NCBI GenBank assembly: GCA_947652115.1
Contig: OX393570.1
Location: forward strand, 16,237,474 to 16,301,473
Length of the DNA: 64,000 nt
Origin: Blastomussa wellsi
Lineage: Eukaryota > Cnidaria > Anthozoa > Scleractinia > Plerogyridae
Reading direction: 5' to 3'
Under the pieces are notes generated by a model. It saw only the letters and a program-made list of their open reading frames with translations, had not been told where the DNA came from and ran no database searches. Position 1 is the first letter of the stretch; each line of letters opens with the position of its first letter. Positions 49,242 through 60,100 of the stretch are shown one piece after another. Position numbers and translations under genes: made by a program.

Positions 49242-52200
49242 TCATGTCCTAGCCTGTTTGCCAGAGGTCAATGTTAGATAAAGCTGAAGAGCAACAAGCC
49301 CAATACACGAAGTGGTGGTGGTTTTCAACAACAGCAAACTCCAAGACTGAATCCCCAAGACATGACTCAAAACTCTGCAAGAATAGAAAACAAATCCATT
49401 AGCATTTCAGCTGACAATGTTAGACATGCACTCCAGAATAGACCCATACTAGCATCCTGTTTTGTCTTGTAGCTTGAAGCTTTAATCCGACAATATAAAG
49501 GTGAAGGTAACATCGGTAAGTTCCTTTACCCTTGAAAGGGTATTCTCCCAGGAAGCCAATAGTGTGCTCATTTTACCCCCCTCTTTCCACCACTGCTCCG
49601 TTTTAAGGGTATTTGAAGCGACCTGAAGTCAAAGCAAGGATGCAAGGTCACAAGGATCGAACTTGGGATCTCTCGCATACAGGGCTGCACACTAACCAAC
49701 AACAAGCTAACCAGCATTGATTGAAATAGGCAGGGGGCGCGTTTAAAGACATTTGATCATATATTGGGGCCATAGCATGACGTGGCCAAAACTGGAAACA
49801 AAAATTAATCCAATTCGGTATGACCCATGTCGGTCGCGCACTGGTGGACATCACTGACATATCATGTGTTTGTAATTCGCATGAGTTACATGCACATCAT
49901 GCTACGCTTGCTTCTTCTTTTTGCTGCTTTTATGCAGGCATACAATGTGTATTTCAACTTTATCGATTTCCAGCTTTTAATCGTTGCTTATGCTCTGCAC
50001 AACATTCGACGGAGAGTGATCACCATGGCAATTTACAGAAGACGTAGACAAAGGATTCGCAGAAGGCTTTGGCATTTACCTCGTCCTGTGAACTCGTGGT
50101 TTGAACTTCGTTACTACGATCCTAATTTACCAGATGATTACTTCAAGCAACAGCTTCGTGTGAGCTTGGTGTGCAGCAGATTGCAAAATAGAATGAGTCT
50201 GTGCAACATTAGTTTTATCCAAAATGAGGTGCCGAATGATGGTTTTGACAGAAGCTTTTGTTTTACGGCCCTATGACCAGATATGACCGGCTCTGAGGCA
50301 GGACATCGGCCCTTTTGATCTTATGTCCTCCGCGGCTCATGTCCACTGTTGCGACATAAGGGTCGCACTTGTCTTGGAGAGGTGATGCCTATCCAAACAC
50401 CTATGTCTTTGAACGTGACCCATGCCATAGCTGTATAAACTATACAAACATTCTCAAAAGCTGGAGAACACCATATCTGATGTTTACAAAAGTGTACTTA
50501 CTCAATAAGGAGAGGTCTGTAGCAGGTCACAGCCATAAAGACCATGACTATTGGCAAGAGCGATTTTTGTAGATCAGTCCTGCTCCACAACCAAACTAAG
50601 GCAGCTGTAGAGATATGCTGAACCTGAAAACATAAAGGGAATGTAGATGTAAGTTATCAGTGCTGAACTAGTTATTATATTAGAAATTAGTGATGGGGCA
50701 GCTGAGGTTTGAGTACAGTTGCTAATATATATGTGGGTTGAGTTTGTTATTGTTCTTAGCCAAGTTCCAAGGGCTTTTCTCCGATTTCTACAGTAATTGT
50801 CACTTCACGGCATTCAAAGTCAATGTGGGATACATGTATTGAGGGTCACAGGTTTGTCAGTGACTACATGAACTGCTGGAGTACAATTACTGAGTACTGT
50901 ACTCACACACGATTTTGATGTTAAATAATAAGAATCACAACGCTTTAAAGTCAAGTTTTTCAACAAAGGTCCGTCCAAAAACTGGCACAAGTAATTGCCA
51001 TAATTGTGTATTTGTCTGGCTGCTTTCAACAACATCTAGACATACTAATTCTTGCAATCATTCTGACTCAAATAAGGCAAAAGTTATTTGTATGCCACCT
51101 TTCCTAGAAAATGATTACCAGACTGACGTTAGCATCAAAACTCATCTGTATGTACTTCCAGTCAAATTCAACTCCCCTAGCACCAACCCACAGAGGCACC
51201 AGGCGGGTCATGATAAGCTCAGCTGTAGCCCAGCCTACGACAAAAAAAGCAGAGATGTTTTCATCAATTCTTTTATGAATCATACCCTACTGGTTACATG
51301 CCCAAGAGGCAGTTGCTTGCTTGAACTATGCTAGAAGAGTTATCTTGATTAAATAATTATACATATTTTTTCGCACCGAAAACATAAGGTTACGGCCAAA
51401 CTTTACACGCAATCACTCAAAGGAAAATATTAACTGAACTTTCATTGAATTGTTCTTCTACTAACTGTTTATTCAACACTTGTTTTCAGTGAAGAACCCA
51501 ATCTAATTACAAAATTGCATGTTGTGCGTGACAAGGCAACAGTTGGAATTCACAGACAATAAAACAAGGGGCAGTGGGACAATGTGGATGGGCCAGTGAG
51601 GTAAAAATTCAGGTCCATTCAACGGCCCAATGGTTTCATCCATAGTATGAACAATGTATTACTGGTATGTAAATTTCCAGACTTCCAACCATGGACGTCT
51701 GCATACAAATTGTATACTGTACATGAATAAAAGGTGTAAACACACCTACTCCAGCCACTAAAACCTTCAGTTCTCCCTTGCCAGCAATTTTAGTCATGAC
51801 TATATGTAGGCCAACAAGATCAGCTAAGTCTACTGTGGATCTGAGAAACTCCTGAAAGAAAAGCACAAATTGTGTAATTATAATTACTGTTAACCCTACA
51901 GCAGGGATCCATGGTCACAGTTGCCTGGTCGCGCCGAGACGACTAAAGAATCACATGGACGACAAAAACAACATGAAAAATCTTGTCTGTCGGACAACTT
52001 AAATTTGACTTGATGAATAAAAATATTACATTTTCTCTGACCCTTTTTATGAAAGAGAAAATAATTTGCAACTTTCCATTGTGATAAAATCATAACTTTG
52101 GACCGCCATCTTGGATGATGCGGTATTTTCCATAAATGAAATCACTGCAGGCACAATTTTCACATTGTCAACCACAGATATTTTGTACTGCATCTGCATC

Positions 52201-53883
52201 TGCAAAAAACATGTGGCCACTTTGGTCCACACTTTGTAGAATAAGAAGGAATAAATCAGTGCTATTCTTACTTTGCAAAAAATAACAAAAACCTTACCCC
52301 GATGAAGTCCATATAACCTGGAGAAACATCTGATGTAGGAAAGAATGTCGCTAACACCAACATCTGAAAAATATCAATGAGTCCAAAAAAACTACATTAT
52401 AAACAACTAAAAATATGATTGGCAAAAACATGCACATTTTGATGCATAGCAACTTGTGAATAGACATCGTTAGTGCACACTTTCCATGGTATAATCTCTA
52501 TATCTAATAAAGTAACAGCAATAAACCTGGCTATATCAATCAATGAAAATCAATCATTGATTGCCAATCAATATAACCAATAACAATTAATTGATTGTTC
52601 CGACTAATCAATACTCACTTACAAAAATGTCTTAATTGCTATTGATTATCACAGATTATGGTGATTCAAGATCAAGCCGAAGCTGGAGCAGAACTTATTA
52701 ATCCATAGTTCTGTGTCGTTTTAAAAGGGCTACGATGAATGTCCCTTTACAGTGAATATAGGGAAACTTTCTATGCAGTTAAAAGAAGAATAGAACATTG
52801 CAATTCCTTCAAAGTTACAAACGATTGGGTGTAGCTCGGAACATGGAAATAACAGTTATGCCAACTCTCCCGGATTATCCGGGAGTCTCCCGGATACAGA
52901 ACGAATCTCCTGGTCTCCCGTACGGATGACCTCCCAGATAAAAGGGGCTTTAGACCTTTGCTGTAATTTAAACACAAATTTATCCACAGTAGTTCCAAAA
53001 ACCAAGCGACTTAGGTTTATTCAAGCTTGTCTCACCATTCCAGGCTGTATCTTTGTACTTCTTTTACCATGCCTGTTCCAGACGTTTATGCAAACAGTCA
53101 TTGATTTTCTTCGATTTTCAATATCAATCAATTGATAGACCTATTCGGCTAACATGTTTACAATCTTGTAGCTACCCAATTCAGATCATGTGATGATTCA
53201 TTTGGTAGGTTACAACTGGTCATTTCGCAGCTGCTCACATGCAATCGGTTGCGTGTGACAAATTGTACAATATGAATCATCTCATGATCTGAATTGGGTA
53301 GCAACAAGGATGAATACACATTAGATGAGTTGGTCTATGGTTATCGATTAACATTGATTATTATTTGATTTATTAATTATTGACTTTCGTTGATTGATAT
53401 CGAATCATCAATTTCCATTTGCTAAATAAGTCGGCTGTTCTTATGACAATATAATTTGGTTTTATCAACTGGGTTGATAATGTCAATTGGCCACCGTAAA
53501 GAGATTCAAGTGCTGACGTTTCGAGCGTTAGCCCTTCGTCGGAGCGAATCCGACGAAGGGCTATGACACTAAAGTATATATATTATGACACTAAAGTATA
53601 TTTTACCTTACAAAGTTGAGTTACTAAATATGCAGCTCCAGCTTTTACACATCTCCAAAAGGCGCTGTACTCAGAGCTGAAATAAAAACAAACAGCGACA
53701 GGATGGAAGAGACCAAACAGGCATGTGCCCAAAAATCGCAGGTATTCGCCAAAACCTGCACGTAAGCCGTTTACGCTAATCATACTAAAAAAAACTCCAA
53801 ACTTACAGTCCAGAACATTTGTAGACAATAAAATAAGGAAAATACGCTAAGGCCACACAGTTTCCAAAATGAAATAAAGTCAT
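49242..53883 (-). CDS. TMEM147: Transmembrane protein 147, ER translocon partner
   Basis: Multi-pass ER membrane protein, known to associate with nicalin and NOMO at the Sec61 multipass translocon. Exons: 53883-53807, 53676-53607, 52363-52298, 51851-51746, 51234-51119, 50623-50502, 49374-49242. All are GT-AG with matching phases, 229 aa against 224 in human. Signatures: [114 protein letters not shown]. The start is certain from the MTLFHFGNC word, although a different frame of the same exon gives a longer misleading reading frame. A Harbinger-like fragment on the opposite strand occupies intron 6 and a truncated foldback MITE lies next to exon 2. Confidence 0.96.
49830..50276 (+). pseudogene. 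Harbinger-type transposase N-terminal fragment
   Basis: An open frame on the strand opposite TMEM147, inside its intron 6. A hydrophobic stretch is followed by [20 protein letters not shown], then [20 protein letters not shown] and RVS. A basic RRR cluster followed by W-x(n)-DP and a YF-x-x-QLR-x-S segment resembles the N-terminus of PIF/Harbinger (HARBI1-like) transposases. The match stops after about 60 residues, with no DDE catalytic region, so it is a relic. Confidence 0.45.
53448..53563. repeat. Truncated foldback MITE copy
   Basis: The left arm of the hairpin family (ATCAACTGGGTTGATAA, GGCCACCGTAAAGAGATTC, CGTTTCGAGCGTTAGCCC) continues past the centre, then breaks off after GACGAAGGGCTA. 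It is followed by a 16-bp direct repeat ATGACACTAAAGTATA (about 53564 and 53585) immediately before the donor of TMEM147 exon 2. Confidence 0.85.
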
Positions 53884-54187
53884 TTTCAGAGAGAAAACTA
53901 AGAAAAATCAATTTACACGAAAGCGAGATGGCAGCTTCGAAGAAGAGAGCTTTGTAACCTCGCAATGGCCATTGTCCGACTAGTACCCAGTCGCTCCTTT
54001 TTGGTCTTGGGGCGAAAGAAGATATCGACTGAGTACTAGTCATCTGGGCCATTGTATCGCTGGCTCGTAAAATCTGCGGCGGAACTTTCAAAATTCAATT
54101 CCAAATTCAAGAGTTGGCGGGCTTCATTAGCACAATTTTTCAGCTTTCGTGGCCTTCAGTTGTTCTTGTGGTTTAAAAAGAAGCAAG
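53884..54187. promoter_or_regulatory. Bidirectional promoter, TMEM147 / borealin
   Basis: 304 bp lie between divergent start codons. The TMEM147 leader would read through 53884-54090 on the minus strand. The minus strand here is also open in a frame that runs into the TMEM147 exon out of phase and has no homology. No TATA box was recognised. Confidence 0.6.
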
Positions 54188-57100
54188 ATGCCTAGGAGGA
54201 AAAATACGAGGAAGAATCAAACAACTCGCAAGCGACCGATGCTGCCCGAAGGCGAACTTGATACTTCAATGAACATCGATGAACGCAAAGCGAAGTTGGA
54301 GATCTATCTGAAAGATTTGAATATGCAAGGTGGTTATAAGCTTATCTTAATTTGTTTCTACACTGTCACGTTTTTATAGTTTGAATATCTGTTTAGAAGT
54401 TGGTTTAACCTTTTTCTGAGCATGTGGTAAGCGATCATGAAGCGGTGTTAAAACAACAGAACAAAAAGTGCCTTGCATTTTATTTTTTACATGCATATGT
54501 ACGTTGCAAAATACCAACGAAGACTGCAGTAAACAATATTTTCAAAGTTGCTTTAGTTATACTAATCATAGTGTTTTGTGTAAAGAAATCGAACTAGATT
54601 TACTGTGGTCATAACAGTTTGCAAATCGCAGAGGCTAACAAAGATTATTGAGAAGTAATTAAGCTTAAATCTCAGGGTATCCAATCGATGAAATTGACAA
54701 ATACTGAAATAGACTTCAGCTTGTAGTTGTAGACTTCAGCTTCTAGTTGCCCTAATTAAAAATTAAAAGTTGTTATGTTGTAAGGTATCTGTTTGTTCGC
54801 TGCTTGCAGGCTAAAATTCTGGGACAAGCAATGTAACAATTGATCAACTGTTAAATATATTATAATAAATAAAAAATAGATTCACATTAATTTTGGCCAT
54901 TAACTGATCAATGGGATATTTTCCTGCATGTACATGTAAATATGATTTAACTGCTCCAGTCAATACTTGACAGGTCTTTTGATTGTGTATTTCTTTATTC
55001 AGTTGAAGAGCGAATAGAAAAGATGAAAGCCAGAGGCTATGATATGATCTGTAAAGTGAAGGGAGCCTTTTCATTAGAAATCCTAAAGCTTCCCATGGTA
55101 AGTAATGCAGCTACTGATGTGGGTGGGGGGGGGGGGGGTTTGAAGGCCAGGCAATTAGGTGGGGGATTTGGCAGCAGTTATCACCCTGTAACTTTCAAGC
55201 AAAATTTTAAGGAAATTTAATAGGCCATTTCTGAGTTCTCTTTCGCTTCAGTGCGAAACCATTCATATGCAAATGTGTTTTACCTGCATCTTCATTCTCA
55301 TGCAAAACAAGCTCATTTCCATATGAATACCTTCGCACTTAGCCTCGTTTTGAAACAGAGGGAAAAGGGAACTTGGAAATGGCCTATTAAGAGATGCTTG
55401 TCCAATGGGCAAGAATAATTTGTCTCTTTCAAGCCCCGTTATCAGTTGCTGTCTCGGAAGCTCACTTTACACCAGCCATCCTGTAGGCATGACTTTACAT
55501 GACATTACATATAACTTAAAATGGAGCATTGTATATTTTACGGAATAAATGAAATTTAACTTGTCTCATTTCAACAGCACATAAGAAAGATGAAACTGAA
55601 TGATTATTTAGGTATGTAATAACTCACAAGTTAGATAAAGTGAATTTGCTTACCTTGTTTTTAATGTTATTATAGTTGCTGTAGCCTGAATTTCGACATC
55701 TCCAAGTCTGTTCGCATGTTTAGATGTATGAAATTCACGCTATAGTTGCTGTTGTACATGTTGTCATTGTTGGACAAGGTTTTTGTTAGTAATTAACAGT
55801 TTAGTAAACAGTGGAGATAAATTCATAACTCTAGTAATCTGACCTCCAAGTTATTTCAAATATTATGTAATTCAATGTTAACTGATAGAATACATGTATA
55901 TAATAATGAAATATTTTTCCTTTGGTTGCATATTTTAATGTTCCCTAAGTACATCAACACTTCCTTCATTTGCCGTGTGCAAGTACAGTGTTACTGGCCA
56001 TTACATAAAATAATGTTACTACTGTTCCATGTTTCTTTTTCAGCTCAGGGTGGTGTAGTGAATGACACTGCGTTAACTGAGGTGTGTGGTAAAACTGTAA
56101 ATTTTGATATCGAAAGAAATTGCCATTTGATAAGCATTATAACAAGTTCTAAAATAAACTGTGCCTAAAACAATTGTTTACGGCATTTATTAGCTTGACA
56201 ATTCTGTGGCAGCATTCTACAGGTGCCACCCGTTTTGCAAAATTATTTGCACAGCAACATTGTGAGATAAATTAACTTAAGTCAAACATTTCTTTGCAAC
56301 ATCTCAACATGACTATTTTTACCTGCTTACTGTAATGCAGGCTTTTTTTCAGAATGTTGTTTAGCATTTAAGGTTCCTTCCTTGCCCCATTCTACATGAA
56401 ATTAATTCTTCTCCATAACGTTTTTTCAAATATTAAACTAACTTAATTTGTTTAATTCCTAGACATCAAAACTTGTTAGTGAAATGACAAGATCAATTTT
56501 CCAAACAACATCGGATGTGGCAACCAGGTGCGGATAAAACCTAAACAAGCCTGCATGCAGCCGTCTACTATTTCCTCTTTTCCACGTTCGGAAATGGGAC
56601 AGATATTGCACACCGGCTAAACAAACATTGTGCCTTTATTTTTGGTTCAAATTCTTGCCTTCAATTTGTTTCTTAACAATGTTATTAACATCATGTTTAG
56701 TTATTAATTTTGTCTACAATGTATCCTTCAGCAGAGGCCCACTCACTGAGCTTGGGAACTTACCATTAAAAACTCCTGCAGGTGCGGTATATTTAATTTA
56801 TCATATCTAATGTAAGAGCATCAAATGCAGTTTTTATCAGCCTACTGTAAGTAAGGGCATTTAGAAATCATACAGTATATTCCATTTGCTTCTAAAAGCA
56901 AATGTGTGTCAATGTAAACAAATTGTTACCAATTGATCTTTTTAGTTTTATTTTGTCTTTGTAATTCATAGTTTGCACTTTACAAGCGGTTGTCTGAAAC
57001 CTGGGTTGAAACGTGATATCCTGCAGTCAGAGTTATTTTCATGAGAATCAGATGTGTGGAAATTTTGTTTATGTTTAATTTTTGTTTAATTTTTATTCAC

Positions 57101-60100
57101 AGTGTTAATGACTGCACTTTCCTTCTCATTGAGAACTGCTAGTTAATTTTATATACTAATTTTCTGCCACTTTTAAGCACAAACTATTGCCACCCTACAT
57201 GTAATTTTAACTCTGGCAACTGATTAATATATGCATCAAACAACTGAAACCATTTTTCTCCCATCCCATTACACTTTCAGGATTAAAAGTCAAAAATGGG
57301 GATCAGGCTATTGCAGTAAGTATTTTGCATTAATTTACATTAAGAACTTACTTTGTTTACATTGATCATTAACAAGTTGGTATAAGGTTAGTCTGTGTTT
57401 GAGGCTTGTGGCCCGTCAGGCTGTAGCTTATGACAGTTTGACTTTCTCTACTGCCCCCTAGATCCGCTAGATGGGATTCTAGTCCATCACAAGGCAACTC
57501 TGTGACCCCATACGGCTCAGACTGGGTTAATCCTGTCTGGAAACTATGACTTTGCTTAATAAGTTTAGCAGTTGCTATTGTTTTAGTGGCTAGAGGGCTG
57601 CTGCATGACCCGAGTGTTTTCTTTCTCTGGTTATATTAATGAAAAGTTGTGCAAACTTATTTTAATTTGCAGCAAACTGAGGTTTTAGAGCCAACCACTG
57701 CTCCCAGATCTCTACGCCCAAGAAAGGTACATGCATTATCATCAATACAATTCATAAAATTTTTAATAGTCTTTAGAGAAAGCAATTCCTAAAAATAATC
57801 AGTTTTTTGTTTCGACAGTTTGTTGACTAGCACTCTCCTTGTCCCAGTTTACACTTGGTAATATTAATAACTGCAATGTTGTAACTAGATCCTTTTCAAG
57901 CCAATAAATTCTACTTGTGCAAGGTTTTTCAGAAATAATTTTATTTGTACATGTTGTGCAGGCAGGGCCACCTCACCACTCTATCCCAAAACATAGCAAG
58001 GGTTTCAATAAAGGTCAGTTACCGGTGGTCTACCCCCGCTTATAAGGCCTCTTGCCGCCGTCTTTGTGATGCCCTGCCCCAGAGTGCTGGAAATTGCAAT
58101 TCCAAGCTTCTACATGTAGATTTAAAAATTTTCTGGGGGTATGGCCCCAGACCCATCAGGGGAAAGGGGGCTTACACCCTGTTTTGTCATCACAACTGCC
58201 TATTATACTAGACACTTATTACAAAAATTATTAATACCCCTGTATAGGTCTTCCTGAGTAGAGATTTTACGATGGCTTTTCTTACCTACACAAGCATTTA
58301 AATAGTCTCTTGATCCCCAAAATAGTTGAACTCTTTAGGACTTCCTTATGTAGGCCTTGTCTATGGTTTTCATTATGTTTATCAAGTTCTCTGTACACTT
58401 TGCAGGCCTATTTTGCCAGATATTCAGCCATTCTTTTCCAACTTTGCCTTTTTGTCTGTCTTGCAAGAAGCCTTTGTGCAGTAGTGTTCATATGCTAAAT
58501 GAGTAAACTTCACTCAAACTCATTTTCACATGAAGAGTTTTGCATTAAAGCTTGTAACTGTAGTTCTAAACAGAGACAAAAAGCAACATGAAAAATAATG
58601 GTCTATTTTATCAAGCTATCTGTACTCAGTGCAGGCCTATAATGCTATCTCTGACTCTGCACATATTGCATGCCTACAATCCTAGTGAATCATGACAGTG
58701 AACTTACATTACATGTTTTATATTGGATGTAACGTTTTTCATATCATATCATTTTAGCGAAAAGATGCACCTCCCTGTAGTTCTAAACAGAGACAAAAAG
58801 CAACATGAAAAATAATGGTCTATTTTATCAAGCTCTCTGTACTCATTGCTGGCCTATAATACTATCTCTTACTCTGCACATATTGCATGCCTACAATCCT
58901 AGTGAATCATGACAGTGAACTTACATTACATGTTTCATGTTGGATGTAACGTTTTTCATATCATTCTAGCGAAAAGATGCACCTCCTGGCACAACTGACA
59001 ATGGTTTAAGATCTGCCAAGAGCCATAAAACAAAAGACAATAATGGTTCAATTATGGTACCGCCGTCTACTGGCAAACGCACAAGGTAATTTCACTGACA
59101 AATTAGATTTGAGTGGACAAATGTACTTTAGCCTGTTCAATGATAGACTCCCCTTGCCCCTTTCCATTGTTCCCACAGACCTTGAAAGGTCTTTAAAAGT
59201 TTACCAAATCCTTGAAAAATCCTTGAAGAGCAGGAGATGACCAAAGTTCCAGACTATGATTTCCTCATAATTTTTTGTTTGGGACGGGGGAGGGCACAGC
59301 GGCTTAGTGGCTAGTGTACTGGACTCCAGATCAGGTAGTAAAGCCCTGGCCGGGCCACTGAACTGTGCTCTTTGGCAAGACACATTCCTCTCACAGTGCA
59401 GCCAGGACTTCAAAGCAAGCTGGTGATGCCAGAGTTACACCCGTCTGGTTGCTTGATTTTATAAAATAACTGAGATACGGTACCATGCATGCTCTCAGTC
59501 GTTGATAGGTGCATTTAGATGACAGTATGTAAACACGCGTGGGTGAGGAGAGGCACTGCAAGAGTTAAGTGTCTTGCAAAAGAATGCAATGAACTGCCCC
59601 AGGCGGGGCTTGAACCCAGACCGTCCAATCCGGAGTCCAGCGCTAACCATTATTCTGCCACGCCTTCCACAATTTTAGTTTCGTGTGTATTTTTAAGAAA
59701 CATTTTATAAAATTAATGCAACAGAGGACTTCTCCGTGCTTACATAGCCTCATCTAAACACATTGGGAGAATTCTCCGAAGTCATGCATAACTGTCTCAA
59801 ATTCTTTCAATAGGGAAGAAGTCCTCTATTGCTTAAATTTATTTATTTCTGACATAATAGGTTTTTTTTGTTTATTTTAGTGATACGTTTGTGACTTGTG
59901 TTGAATTTGCACAATATAAATAAAAATTATTATTAGTAGTAGTAAATATGTCACTAGTTACAGTGGAACCCCGATATAACGATCTTCGATATAACGATAT
60001 TCCCGATATAACGATGAATATGCTATGTCCCGGCAAAAGTTACAGTAAAATGTATGGGACAGAACCCCGATATAACGATCTTCGATATAACGATATTCCC

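Noticed and set aside
53780..54091. 103-codon minus-strand frame starting MKVPPQILRASD
   Set aside because: It overlaps TMEM147 exon 1 in the wrong frame. The correct ATG at 53883 gives MTLFHFGNC and joins exon 2 in phase.
56528..57280. Direct joining of borealin exons 56463-56527 and 57281-57315
   Set aside because: The phases disagree and would give a stop in the next exon. Inserting exon 56732-56781 (GPLTELGNLPLKTPAG) fixes the frame and adds expected sequence.
57945..58211. 88-codon plus-strand frame in a borealin intron
   Set aside because: No family resemblance. It contains GGGGGTATGGCCCC-type repeat sequence and sits between two well-supported exons.
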